Positions 18,228-27,207 of a stretch of 64,000 nucleotides of DNA are shown in pieces. A program made the translations under genes and the position numbers. Every line of letters starts with the position of its first letter. The first letter of the stretch is position 1. The notes beneath the pieces are model-generated. The model did not search any database. It saw only the letters and a program-made list of their open reading frames with translations, and was not told the DNA's origin. The DNA is from Amphibacillus sediminis NBRC 103570 (GTDB lineage: Bacteria > Bacillota > Bacilli > Bacillales > Amphibacillaceae), in the NCBI RefSeq assembly GCF_001552275.1, contig NZ_BCQW01000013.1:23060-87059 (forward strand), written 5' to 3'.

Positions 18228-18734
18228 TTACAACCTGTAGCACATGAAGGGATGTCTAGTTGTTTGAGTAGTGATTGTATCGAATCTGAAGTAAAGGTGG
18301 TAGCGATAGAGGTAAGCTAGGATTCGATCCAGTCGTCGCTTAGACATGGTAATTGTTAACGATTTTCCATTTGAGTAATGGATAATGGCTTCTTTTTCAA
18401 ACTGATCGATCAAACGAATATGTTGGGTTAAGATCCAAATACAACTATGGTGAATGGGTGATTTAGTAGAAAAGGCAAAAATCCCTTTTTCCGGACTGAT
18501 TGGCAAAGGTACACTTTGTTTGAGATTAAATAAAGCTTTCATGGCATCAATTCGCCCTTGATAAGAAGCACCGCCATTGATACAGGCTTGTTCAATAATT
18601 TTTCGGCTTGACTGCATCGCATAACGGGTATATTCAAGTTCCTCAATCTTAGTGGTAGCAAAGGTTTCATAGGCTGCTTTTATATATAAAGTTTGATCCG
18701 TTAATTGATAAAATGAATTGACATCTTTCATCAT
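18228..18734 (-). CDS. comK: ComK-family competence transcription factor
   Basis: About 168 residues. The ComK core is clear: GGASYQGR (B. subtilis GSSYAGR), PISPEKGIFAFSTKSP (VDPSNQIFLFPT), CIWI and HYSNGKSLTITMS (TFSNGKTMELPIS). ComK activates DNA-uptake genes. B. subtilis ComK has 192 residues; this one ends at HPFMCYRL, about 20 residues short, so the C-terminal tail used for MecA-dependent turnover appears absent. ATG 18734 or 18731 follows AGAGGTGAGG; a GTG at 18740 is in frame but inside the ribosome site. Only about ten bases upstream of that site begins repeat A copy 4, so no ordinary comK promoter region is present. Confidence 0.85.
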   Translation of the reverse strand: MMKDVNSFYQLTDQTLYIKAAYETFATTKIEELEYTRYAMQSSRKIIEQACINGGASYQGRIDAMKALFNLKQSVPLPISPEKGIFAFSTKSPIHHSCIWILTQHIRLIDQFEKEAIIHYSNGKSLTITMSKRRLDRILAYLYRYHLYFRFDTITTQTTRHPFMCYRL

Positions 18735-18745
18735 CCTCACCTCTT

Positions 18746-18950
18746 TTTATTCGCAGTGTAACTGGCCTTAAGCCTCCCCCTTCAAGAAATGTCTAGGTGG
18801 GAGATCCAACAGCCAGTAACGGCCCTATTGGTTCAACTAACATTCAGTGGGGGAGAGAGGAAGTTGACTAAGTTCGCGACATCGTGTCGCAACGTCTCTA
18901 CAAGCACATCCTATGCGTCGAACCCCCCACTGAATGAAGTTTCACTTTAT
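18746..18950 (+). repeat. Family A structured repeat, copy 4 (internally deleted)
   Basis: TTTAT|TCGCAGTGTAACTGG to AGTTTCACTTTAT. The GCGATTACTCGCCCC block and part of the left half are missing. The outer right stem reads CATTCAGTGGGGG / CCCCCACTGAATG, a paired change from CGTTCAG/CTGAACG in the other copies. Lies directly upstream of comK, read antisense to it. Confidence 0.85.
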
Positions 18951-19270
18951 CAAACAACATCAACCGCTCTACTCGACTAATGCTTCTTTACTTCTTTAAT
19001 GTTAGTATCGCATAGAACTAAAGTCTTTGCTACTTAATTCATTGTTTTTTTGGAAGTAATTTAGTATTTATTCTAGATAACAGAGTAATAGATAGGTTTA
19101 TAGGTATAAATGTAAAAAATAACAATTAATATAGTACAATGTTAAGGCAAGCCGCTTTTAGCTATGATTGTCTACTTATAATTACTTTTGTCTTATTTTT
19201 TAGGCGCTTTGTTAACAATTTGGTCAAATATGCTATATTTATTTTAGTATAGAAAGAGAGAGTGATGTAA
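18951..19270. other. Intergenic gap, 320 bp
   Basis: AT-rich, no convincing ORF. It must hold the promoter of the zinc-ribbon gene; TTGGTCAAATATGC...TATTTT near 19220-19250 is a weak candidate. Nothing else seen. Confidence 0.4.
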
Positions 19271-20167
19271 ATGCAATGTCCAAATTGCGGAACTGATGTG
19301 AATGAAGAAGTACGTTTTTGTCCGTCCTGTGGAGTTGAGATTGGTATGACTTCCGACATCGAAAATGCAGACGAGGATCAAAAATGGGCAAAAATGGTTG
19401 GTAAGAATTATCCTTATTATAAGGAGAAGTGGTCAGCATCTCATAATCCCGAATCTGCTGCTAGCTGGAACTGGGTCGCTTTTGCCTTTGGTGCTTTGTG
19501 GTTAGGTTACAGAAAAATGTATAAACCCATTTTCATTTTGTTTGGTATTTTTGTATTAACGGATATCATCGACATTGTTAGTGGATTTAATGAATTAACG
19601 GGTTTACTTTCCTATGCTGTGACGGGCCTTAGTAATATTCTTATTGGGTTATATGGGAATACGTTATACTATCGCCATGTCCAAAAGAAGATGGACGATT
19701 TAAAATATGCTAATGCTGATGCTTATGCATATGATAAAGCAGGTGGAACAAGTGGTAAAGGGGTAGCAGCTGTTGCAGTCATTATGTCCGTATATTTTAT
19801 TTTTCTTCTTGGCCTCTTTGCTGCATTTGATCCGGTAGGTGTCACGTTTGGTACAAGTGAAGGTGCATCAGGAATTGAAGGAGTAAAGGAGCAGTTCTCA
19901 CCTGATGAAGGTATTTATTATGAAGTTTATTTTGGAGAGCGCGGTAGTGCTTCGACTGTTGAAATACACGTCTTGATGATAGAAGATGGCACTGAATATA
20001 TGGTCGCTCAGTATGAAGAAATGATTGATCCAAATTGGGAAGGCTTCTATAATGAGTTTTACGATCCGGATTATGGCTATTTAGATCCAGGTCAATATTT
20101 AGTGCGTGCCTATATAAATGGTGAATTCATAACAGAAGGTGGATTTGAAGTAAAAGAAATCTACTAA
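19271..20167 (+). CDS. Zinc-ribbon membrane protein with DUF2628 domain
   Basis: 298 residues. An N-terminal zinc ribbon (CPNCG...CPSCG, Cys pairs at about 3/6 and 18/21), a DUF2628 region (NYPYYKEKW, then WNWVAFAFGALWLGYRKMYKP) with two or three membrane helices, a further helix around 165-190, and an extracellular C-terminal domain of about 100 residues (ending EGGFEVKEIY). Function unknown; the family often sits in membranes of Bacillaceae as possible stress or envelope proteins. ATG after a weak GAGAGTGATG site. Single gene with its own terminator. Confidence 0.8.
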   Translation: MQCPNCGTDVNEEVRFCPSCGVEIGMTSDIENADEDQKWAKMVGKNYPYYKEKWSASHNPESAASWNWVAFAFGALWLGYRKMYKPIFILFGIFVLTDIIDIVSGFNELTGLLSYAVTGLSNILIGLYGNTLYYRHVQKKMDDLKYANADAYAYDKAGGTSGKGVAAVAVIMSVYFIFLLGLFAAFDPVGVTFGTSEGASGIEGVKEQFSPDEGIYYEVYFGERGSASTVEIHVLMIEDGTEYMVAQYEEMIDPNWEGFYNEFYDPDYGYLDPGQYLVRAYINGEFITEGGFEVKEIY

Positions 20168-20168
20168 A

Positions 20169-20237
20169 GCAAAAACATCCGTTAACTCACAACATGACTA
20201 CAAACGTGGCCAGTAAATGTGAGTGCGGATGTTTTTT
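20169..20237 (+). terminator. Intrinsic terminator
   Basis: AAAACATCCG...CTCAC pairs with GTGAG...CGGATGTTTTTT. Its T-run is the left flank of repeat A copy 5. Confidence 0.8.
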
Positions 20238-20484
20238 ATCGCAGTGTAACTGGCTGGGGCTGCGATTACTCGCCCTATCGAAGGGCTTTTGTAAGACTCC
20301 CACTTCAAGAAATAAGGAAACACGTCATGTCTAAGAGGGAGATCTAACAGCCAGTGACGGCCCGATTGGTTCAACTAACGTTCAGGAGAGAGGAAGCTAA
20401 CTAAGTTCGCGACGTCGTGTAGGCAACGTCTGCACGAGCATATCCTATGCGTCGAAACCCCCGCTGAACGAAGTTGCACTTTAT
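20236..20484 (+). repeat. Family A structured repeat, copy 5
   Basis: TTTAT|CGCAGTGTAACTGGCTGGGG to AAGTTGCACTTTAT, full length with CTGGCTG / CAGCCAG, GCGATTACTCGCCC and GCGAC-GTCGT blocks. Part of the GTTCAG stem is shortened on its left strand. Confidence 0.85.
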
Positions 20485-21221
20485 CATTTAATATAATTGT
20501 GAATTTTATTGTTATAAATTGTAGAAGACAAATGGAGCAAGAGTAAAGGCTATTTTTCTGCTGGAACATGTCGTATTATAGATAACAAGCTTGACGAAGC
20601 TATATTTGTGAGAAATTGATAGGAGAAATAGTTATACAATTCTATGTAGATTAGCAATAAAAAAAGGGACCCTCACTAGTTAATGAGGATCAAAGGTTGG
20701 TGTCGCCTGAGAACAGGGGGAATGCGACATAAATCGCATTTTCATCATAAGCTATTGCGATAAAGTACTAGACTTCTTAGTCACAACGAGATCGAAGAGA
20801 AACCCGAGTACTAAGAATAAGATTCACAACTTCCTAAGGTTATTGATCATCTCCTTAAGTAGGTCATGATGAATATAATGAAATGATATAATAGACTGAT
20901 AATTCTGACTACACTTTTGTCAGATCATATCCCAAACTTTTTAAATTGAAACAATTTCTAGTTTTATACGTGGTATATCCTATTGAAACATTTAAGCTAA
21001 TGACTCGAACTTTACTCTTTGCTCATTCAGCAGAGGAAGAGATTGCGAATCTGTTAAAATCCGTGCGTTGTAAACATCATTCTCCTCCAAGACAAACCAC
21101 TGGTATGAGGCTTTTAAAGAACCAACTCCTTCTTTGAATTTTTTAGTTTAATGTGTTTGAGAGTGGGTACATTAGTACTAAACGGAGATAGACGTGATTA
21201 ATTCAAAGGAGGAATTTACAA
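20485..21221. other. Unexplained 737-bp intergenic region
   Basis: No supportable gene. It contains short stems (GTCGC...GCGAC near 20702-20728; GAGTAC/GTACT-like pairs near 20765-20815) and a 63-codon open frame at 20946-21137 with no ribosome site or family. It may be a decayed mobile element or the long leader of gldA. The gldA ribosome site AAAGGAGG lies at its right end. Confidence 0.3.
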
Positions 21222-22325
21222 GTGGACAAGATTTTTGGAAGTCCTAGTCGTTATGTCCAGGGGAAAGATTTATTATTACGAGCTTCCGAGTATATTGAAC
21301 CTTATGGAGAGACACTATTAATATTAGCAGATGAAACGGTTCAAGAAATCTGCGCAAATACGTTAGCTGATCAACTTGAAGAAAGTGAGTTTAACGTTGT
21401 AAAGGTGACTTTTAATGGTGAATGTTCTTTTAAGGAAATTGAACGGATAGCAGAGATTGGCCGAGACCATGAAGTCGAGGCTGTGTTAGGTGTAGGGAGT
21501 GGGAAAGCCTTAGATACAGCGAAGGCTGTAGCTCATGAGTTAAACACGGCTATGTTAATTTTTAATACACTTGCTTCATCTGATGCACCTACATCAGGCT
21601 TATCTGTCATTTATACTGAAAATGGTGAGGTCGAAACATATCAGTTTTATGATAAAAATCCTGATTTAGTATTGGTTGATACGCGTATTGTTGCTCAAGG
21701 CCCAAGTCGCATGCTTGCATCGGGTATTGCTGATGCTTTAGCTACACTAGTGGAGGCAAGAGCGGCTCAGCAAGCACATGGACAGAATATGTTTGATGGC
21801 AAGCCAACTATTGCAGGAATGGCCATAGCTGAGAGATGTGAAGAAATTTTATTCAAGTACGGGATTCAAGCCTATGCTGCCAATCAAGAAAAAATTGTCA
21901 CACCTGCACTTGAAGCTGTGATTGAAGCAAACACACTATTAAGTGGTTTAGGTTTTGAAAACGGAGGGCTTGCCGGGGCGCATGCTATTCATAATGGGTT
22001 TACCGTTCAACATGGTAAAATCCATGACATGACCCATGGGGAAAAAGTTGCTTATGGTATTATCACTCAATTGGTATTAGAAAATAGACCTCAAGCTGAG
22101 TTGGAACGTTACATTGACTTTATGCTCAAATTGGATTTACCATTGACACTTGAGGCCATTCACCTAGATGAGGTATCAGATGATGAGTTATATAAAATTG
22201 CTGAACTTGCGATCGATCCTGATGATACAATGGCCAATATGCCTTTTGATGTAAGAGCGGATGATGTTGTTGAAGCCATTAAAGCCGTTGACGTCTATGT
22301 GAAGGATTATAAAAGACGTCATTAA
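21222..22325 (+). CDS. gldA: Glycerol dehydrogenase
   Basis: 367 residues, the normal length of NAD-dependent, zinc-containing GldA (iron-containing alcohol dehydrogenase superfamily). NAD motif GVGSGKALDTAKAVA, SDAPTSGLSVIYT, and metal ligands Asp in GIADALATLVEA, His in GGLAGAHAIHNGF and His in HDMTHGEKVAYG. It oxidises glycerol to dihydroxyacetone in the cytoplasm, or works in reverse. GTG start with AAAGGAGG ten bases upstream. Its stop codon abuts the right end of repeat A copy 6, so any native terminator has been separated or lost. Confidence 0.94.
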   Translation: MDKIFGSPSRYVQGKDLLLRASEYIEPYGETLLILADETVQEICANTLADQLEESEFNVVKVTFNGECSFKEIERIAEIGRDHEVEAVLGVGSGKALDTAKAVAHELNTAMLIFNTLASSDAPTSGLSVIYTENGEVETYQFYDKNPDLVLVDTRIVAQGPSRMLASGIADALATLVEARAAQQAHGQNMFDGKPTIAGMAIAERCEEILFKYGIQAYAANQEKIVTPALEAVIEANTLLSGLGFENGGLAGAHAIHNGFTVQHGKIHDMTHGEKVAYGIITQLVLENRPQAELERYIDFMLKLDLPLTLEAIHLDEVSDDELYKIAELAIDPDDTMANMPFDVRADDVVEAIKAVDVYVKDYKRRH

Positions 22326-22576
22326 TAAAGTGAAACTTCGTTCAGTGGGGGGGGCGACGCATAGGATGTGCTCGTGCAGACTTGCGACACGACGTCGCGA
22401 ACTTAGTCAGCTTCTTCTCTCCCCCGCTGAACGTTAGTTGAACCAATCTGGCCGTTACTGGCTGTTGGATCTCCCGCGTAGACATGACCTGTTCCCTTAT
22501 TTCTTGAAGTGGGAGTCTAACAAAAGCCCTTCGATGGGGCGAGTAATCGCAGCCCCAGCCAGTTACACTACGATAA
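22325..22576 (-). repeat. Family A structured repeat, copy 6 (reverse)
   Basis: Reverse orientation, full length. Read on the minus strand it starts TTTAT|CGTAGTGTAACTGGCTGGGG and ends AGTTTCACTTTAT at the gldA stop codon. Its left end is about 18 bases after the terminator hairpin of the sensor kinase gene. Confidence 0.87.
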
Positions 22577-22594
22577 ATAAAATAGATTAAGATA

Positions 22595-22626
22595 AGATGG
22601 TGGTGTGATTTTTCACGCCACCATCT
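22595..22626 (-). terminator. Terminator hairpin between convergent genes
   Basis: AGATGGTGGTGTGA pairs with TCACGCCACCATCT, one G-U. In the minus direction it follows the sensor kinase gene and leads into TTATCTTAATCTATTTTATTTAT. It probably ends that operon. Confidence 0.7.
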
Positions 22627-22747
22627 CTTTCGTATAGGATTTTTTCAAAAACGCTTGACTATGTCAATCGATATCTTTGAGCAAAATTAGTGAAGTACTG
22701 TTGAAAAACAAGTGATAAGAGACTGATGGAGACTCTCTAGCTTTTCC

Positions 22748-25700
22748 TTATTCAATAAATCGCTCGTTCGGATTCCATTGCTTTTTAGGTACGGTAAAGC
22801 TGACTGTTGTACCTGCTTTTAGACTGCTTTCAATCTTTAAACCTGTTCCAAATAATTGCTTTAAGCGTTTATTTGTATTTGTTAAACCAATTCCTAAATT
22901 AACGTTAGCATTTTGCTGAGAGAGTAATGCTTCAACTTGCTGCTTGGGCATGCCAACTCCATTATCTTGGATGGTGATACGGTGGTAATCTTTCTCTATT
23001 TTAGTCGTTATAGTCACTTTCCCACCCTCAGCCTTTTTTAGGATACCGTGTCTGATAGCATTTTCAACTAAAGTTTGAATGGATAGTGGTGGCACGAAAA
23101 CGGAGCTATCTCTCTCTACTTCGATGTGTGATTCAATTCGATCACCAAATCGCTCCTGTTCAATATAAATATAGGCCTCTACCAGTTCGAGCTCATCCGT
23201 AAGTGAGATCAATTCTTTAGTATTATAAGAGGCAAAGCTTTTTCTTAAATAAATACTAAATTGGTTGAGAAGTTTAAGCATTCTGGCTGTATCAATTTCA
23301 CTTAATGAGGCTATCGCATTAATCGTATTAAAAATAAAATGTGGCTGAATCTGAGCCTGTAACCAGGCCCCCTCTGTTTTAAGCTGATCAGCAATGGATA
23401 ACTTTAACTTGATCAGTGCGCGCACTCTTGCCATAAGTTCATCAGGATTGACTGGTTTTGTAATATAATCATTTGCTCCGACTCGAAAGCCCATTTGAAT
23501 ATCTTCTAATTGACTTCTGGCTGTTAGCAATAGAATAGGCAACTCTGATATACTATAATTTTCACGAATTTCTTCGGTCAGCTGGTAGCCTGACATATTT
23601 GGCATCATCACATCAGAGATGATTAAGTCAAAACGTCCAGCTTGAATGTTTTCTAAAGCCTCTTTACCACTTTGAGCTACCTCGACATAAAATGCTTCTT
23701 TCAAAATAGAGGTAAGAATCTTTAAATTAATCATATCATCATCGACAATTAAGATCTTACCATCACTTTTTGAATCTGTTTGTTTTAGATAGCCAGAATC
23801 ATAAGGCGTCGGAATAAAATAGCTTGTCACTAACTTTTCTTTCTTTGATGAATGTAAGGTTTCATGCGTACTAGTGGGTAAAGTAATCGTAAACGTTGTG
23901 CCACTTCCAAGCTTTGAATTAACCTGGATAGTACCTCCTTGTAATTCGATTAGTTTTCGACAAATATGAAGCCCTAAACCTAAGCCACCCTCTGCATGAT
24001 TGATCTGCCCTTGTTCATAAGGCTCGAAAATACGTTCTTGATCTTCTTGACTAATCCCTACGCCTGTATCCGCTACTTTTATAATAGCGTGTTTAAACTT
24101 ATAATCAGCACGAATGGTAATACTGCCCTCATGTGTATACTTGAGTGCGTTTTGAATCAGATTAAATAAAATTTGAACGAATCGATTTTCATCTGCATAA
24201 AGCTCAGGCATATGTTCAGGGATATCAACATAAACGGCCACCTGCTTGTGCTCGATCTTGACCTTAAGCATACCAAGAACAGTCTCCAAGGTTGTAGCAA
24301 GGTCAACATTGCGTTGATTTAGTTGCAAATGCTTAGCCTCTAAACGAGTTAAGTCGGTAATATCGTTTAAGGTATAACGCATTTGTTCGCCAATTTGAAT
24401 CAGTAATCTTAAATTATCTTTTTCTTCTGATGTTAGTGTTCCTTCCTCGTTATGCAGCATCGTATAAGCAATATTAATCAAAGCATGCAAAGGGTTACGC
24501 AATTCATGAGACGTATGAGCCAGAAACTCATCCTTCTGTTGATCAGCCTTTAAAAGCTTTTCCGATTGCTTTTTAACGACATGTATCATATTCAGGTGTT
24601 TTCGGATAATTAACATGACCGCAAAAAAGACAGTAAAGATAAAATCTAATGGATAGAATGGGAAATCTACAATGAACATTTTAATTAAAAGACCAAAAAT
24701 AATATTCGATACATAGCCGGTTAAAAAAAACAAAACAAAGATGGCATCTTGATTATTTGAGCGAATCGCCTTAATGAGTTTCCAATACATATTTACAATA
24801 GCCAGTATGTATAAAAGCATTAATAATGCAATTAGAAAAAGATAATACTGGATAGGCAAAAGGACAATTGTGACAGAAATGACTGTAAAAATAATGCCGG
24901 TTTGTTTTTTCTGACGCTGCCATAGCTGCTCTGAACAGATCAGTTGTACAAAATTAAAAAATAGAAATAAAATCGTAAAAAAGATTAATAATAAGAGGCG
25001 ATAGCTATGCTGAATCGGAATAGGCAACTGAATAATAACTTCATCATCAATCAAAATACTAAGAGCGCTAAATAAGAGAAGTAAGCCATAATAGAGAAAC
25101 TCGTTTGACTGCCTGCCATTTACAAAAAAATAGACAATAAAGGCATAAAGACAATGTAAAAGGAAGATGACACTAACAATAATTTGTAGTGTTTCTGTGG
25201 TAGTTCCTTCATTTTGTATAGCTGATAACGTTCCAAATTTGACAGACCTTGATATCCCTCCAGTAAAAGGGATATCATAGTTAGAAGCGTGAATAACAAG
25301 CTCAACTTCTCGTTTCTCAGTCGCAAAAAAAGTCGTAAAGCTGCCACGACGGTAGTTAAGACTCATAAATGATGTAGTTGGTTCATTAAATGAAGTAATC
25401 AATTGCCCATCAACATAGACCTCTGCAGCAGTATGAATCCGATTAAACTTTATTCCATAATAAGTTAGTTCACTTACTTCAGGAAGCTGTATTCGTAGCC
25501 GATAACTACCATAGCCATAATTAGAAAAAACCTGACTAGGATTTAACACAGATTGCCATGATTCTGGCACAGAAATAACCGTTTCAGCTTCAAGATCTTG
25601 TGTGGCTCCTGGACTTGGATCAATGAACGTATCAGGATAAAAAAGCCAATCACCATTTAAAAATATGGTTTGATCATCAAAATGCCAATCCTGGAGATCG

Positions 25701-25840
25701 ATGATCCCATTGCTGACATTTGGCTGATCATAAACACTATAATAATTAGCCCATACGAGCCGCATTCCTAATACTAGGATAATGTATAAGAAAACTAGCA
25801 AAAAAAGCTTATTCTTTTTATATGTATGAATTAAGCCCAC
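22748..25840 (-). CDS. Hybrid sensor: 7TMR-DISM input, HisKA kinase, receiver and LytS-type kinase
   Basis: About 1030 residues. N-terminal signal/helix, extracytoplasmic DISM beta-sandwich (carbohydrate-binding-like), about seven membrane helices (roughly 220-430), HisKA with phospho-His in AHTSHELRNPL, HATPase, a receiver domain (ILIVDDD, ISDVMMPN), then a second His-kinase module with QIQPHFIFNTINAI and its own HATPase. Two different kinase modules in one chain are unusual. The frame is open from 25888, but GTG 25840 follows AAAGGGG and leaves 17 bp after the regulator gene's stop instead of an overlap. Input is unknown; DISM domains are thought to bind carbohydrates or other small ligands. 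Confidence 0.88.
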   Translation of the reverse strand: MGLIHTYKKNKLFLLVFLYIILVLGMRLVWANYYSVYDQPNVSNGIIDLQDWHFDDQTIFLNGDWLFYPDTFIDPSPGATQDLEAETVISVPESWQSVLNPSQVFSNYGYGSYRLRIQLPEVSELTYYGIKFNRIHTAAEVYVDGQLITSFNEPTTSFMSLNYRRGSFTTFFATEKREVELVIHASNYDIPFTGGISRSVKFGTLSAIQNEGTTTETLQIIVSVIFLLHCLYAFIVYFFVNGRQSNEFLYYGLLLLFSALSILIDDEVIIQLPIPIQHSYRLLLLIFFTILFLFFNFVQLICSEQLWQRQKKQTGIIFTVISVTIVLLPIQYYLFLIALLMLLYILAIVNMYWKLIKAIRSNNQDAIFVLFFLTGYVSNIIFGLLIKMFIVDFPFYPLDFIFTVFFAVMLIIRKHLNMIHVVKKQSEKLLKADQQKDEFLAHTSHELRNPLHALINIAYTMLHNEEGTLTSEEKDNLRLLIQIGEQMRYTLNDITDLTRLEAKHLQLNQRNVDLATTLETVLGMLKVKIEHKQVAVYVDIPEHMPELYADENRFVQILFNLIQNALKYTHEGSITIRADYKFKHAIIKVADTGVGISQEDQERIFEPYEQGQINHAEGGLGLGLHICRKLIELQGGTIQVNSKLGSGTTFTITLPTSTHETLHSSKKEKLVTSYFIPTPYDSGYLKQTDSKSDGKILIVDDDMINLKILTSILKEAFYVEVAQSGKEALENIQAGRFDLIISDVMMPNMSGYQLTEEIRENYSISELPILLLTARSQLEDIQMGFRVGANDYITKPVNPDELMARVRALIKLKLSIADQLKTEGAWLQAQIQPHFIFNTINAIASLSEIDTARMLKLLNQFSIYLRKSFASYNTKELISLTDELELVEAYIYIEQERFGDRIESHIEVERDSSVFVPPLSIQTLVENAIRHGILKKAEGGKVTITTKIEKDYHRITIQDNGVGMPKQQVEALLSQQNANVNLGIGLTNTNKRLKQLFGTGLKIESSLKAGTTVSFTVPKKQWNPNERFIE

Positions 25841-25857
25841 GTGTTTGATCCCCTTTG

Positions 25858-26988
25858 CTAATGATATCTGGCCCATTTCTGATACCAATTGGTAATATTC
25901 TCTGATGGAATGACATCTAATTCTCGTTTCATAATTTGTTTTAATTGTTGATATTGTAAATGCACATGATCGTTGTCATTAAGAAAAGAAAAAACTTTCA
26001 TTAATTCAAAATGTGCCGCTTCATTTTCGGGTTGAACCCTACATATCATCTTATACCAATACTTAGCCTCTTCCCAATTCTTTTGACCTTTAAAGTAATT
26101 TGCTAGTTTAAAAGTATGGGTGAGCCAGAGGTTCTGGTAATGACATTTAGCTTCTTCTGCCCACCAATAATGATAATCTCCTAGATACTCTCCTTTATAT
26201 TGTTCAAGTATAACCTGATAAGCCTTAACAGCATTTGGGTGAAGCTCCGGAAGTGCTTTAACTTTCATTTCCCAATCTTCTAAATCTATGACAACATTTT
26301 TCGTAATCAAAATATAGCCTTCGCCATCTCTATTAATGGTAAGGAAACCGCTATATGGCTCAATCACTTTTCTAATATAGTGAATCGTAATATAGGTTTG
26401 GTTATTTGCCTTCTTTGCCTCTAAATTTGGCCATAGCAGATCAATGATCCCCTGTTTAATGATTAATTTATTCTTATTATGCAAGAGATATAGAAAAAGT
26501 TCCTTTGCTTTGTTGGTACGAAAACTTGGTGTCATCATCTTTCCACTATGGTTTGAAAAGGCCAAAGTGTTTGTTAATTTAATTTCCAGCTTTTGCTGAC
26601 GTTTATAGGTAGAGCTAGAGGCCATCCCTTGTTTTTGCTTGATTATCCGTTTTATCGTTACTTGAATTCGTTCTTGAGAAATGGGTTTTAAAAGATAGTC
26701 TAAAGCATGAATTTCAAATGCTTTGATCGCAAACTCATTATAAGCTGTCACGAAAACGATCAGGATGGTTGGGTCATAAGCAATAATGGTATCCGCTAAT
26801 TCTAGGCCATTTATTTCAGGCATATCAATGTCTAAAAAGACAACATCGACTTGATACCCGCTTATAAGTTCTTTCACTTTAGTCGGATTAGTTACTTTCC
26901 CGATAATGTTGACCTCTTTGGCTTCGAGCAATCGCTTTTCTAGTAAGTCTAAAGCAAGCGGTTCATCATCGACAAGAAGCACATTCAT
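25858..26988 (-). CDS. Response regulator with receiver and BTAD (SARP-like) domain
   Basis: 376 residues. Receiver domain (about 1-120) with acidic D7/D8, phospho-acceptor D53 in FLDIDMP, and a Lys in LLKPIS; then a winged-helix DNA-binding region (about 145-225) and a BTAD helical-repeat domain (about 235-370) as in AfsR/SARP-type activators. It forms an operon with the hybrid sensor directly downstream, so the pair is a two-component system. ATG on the minus strand after AAGGAGAATTAAAG. It is divergent from the adhesin gene; palindromes in the shared gap are candidate sites. Confidence 0.88.
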   Translation of the reverse strand: MNVLLVDDEPLALDLLEKRLLEAKEVNIIGKVTNPTKVKELISGYQVDVVFLDIDMPEINGLELADTIIAYDPTILIVFVTAYNEFAIKAFEIHALDYLLKPISQERIQVTIKRIIKQKQGMASSSTYKRQQKLEIKLTNTLAFSNHSGKMMTPSFRTNKAKELFLYLLHNKNKLIIKQGIIDLLWPNLEAKKANNQTYITIHYIRKVIEPYSGFLTINRDGEGYILITKNVVIDLEDWEMKVKALPELHPNAVKAYQVILEQYKGEYLGDYHYWWAEEAKCHYQNLWLTHTFKLANYFKGQKNWEEAKYWYKMICRVQPENEAAHFELMKVFSFLNDNDHVHLQYQQLKQIMKRELDVIPSENITNWYQKWARYH

Positions 26989-27023
26989 CTTTAATTCTCC
27001 TTTCCCCTATTTAATAGTAGTAT

Positions 27024-27040
27024 GATTGTCCTCGACAATC
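27024..27040. promoter_or_regulatory. Inverted repeat in the divergent regulator/adhesin gap
   Basis: GATTGTC-ctc-GACAATC, perfect 7-bp arms, 36 bp upstream of the response-regulator start. A second IR (AGTTA-TATTG-TAACT) follows at about 27043. Candidate operator. Confidence 0.4.
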
Positions 27041-27064
27041 GTAGTTATATTGTAACTATTTATT

Positions 27065-27080
27065 TTTCTTTGCAAAGAAA
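27065..27080. promoter_or_regulatory. 16-bp perfect palindrome in the divergent gap
   Basis: TTTCTTTGCAAAGAAA, about 130 bp upstream of the adhesin start and 75 bp upstream of the regulator start. Candidate regulator site; which protein binds it is unknown. Confidence 0.4.
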
Positions 27081-27207
27081 CTGCATAGTCCTATTTGTTA
27101 GTATATCGTAGTGTGCTTTTAAGTTCAAAAGACCCTAAATTAACTACGACAAAAGTACGGGTTGTGAACTTAGATGCAGATGCAATTTTTTTGGGGGGGA
27201 AGGCCTT

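Noticed and set aside
18084..18320. 78-codon frame across the repeat and comK end
   Set aside because: Runs through repeat A copy 3 and antisense to comK; no start site support.
20946..21137. 63-codon open frame before gldA
   Set aside because: No ribosome site, no recognisable family; likely chance or debris.
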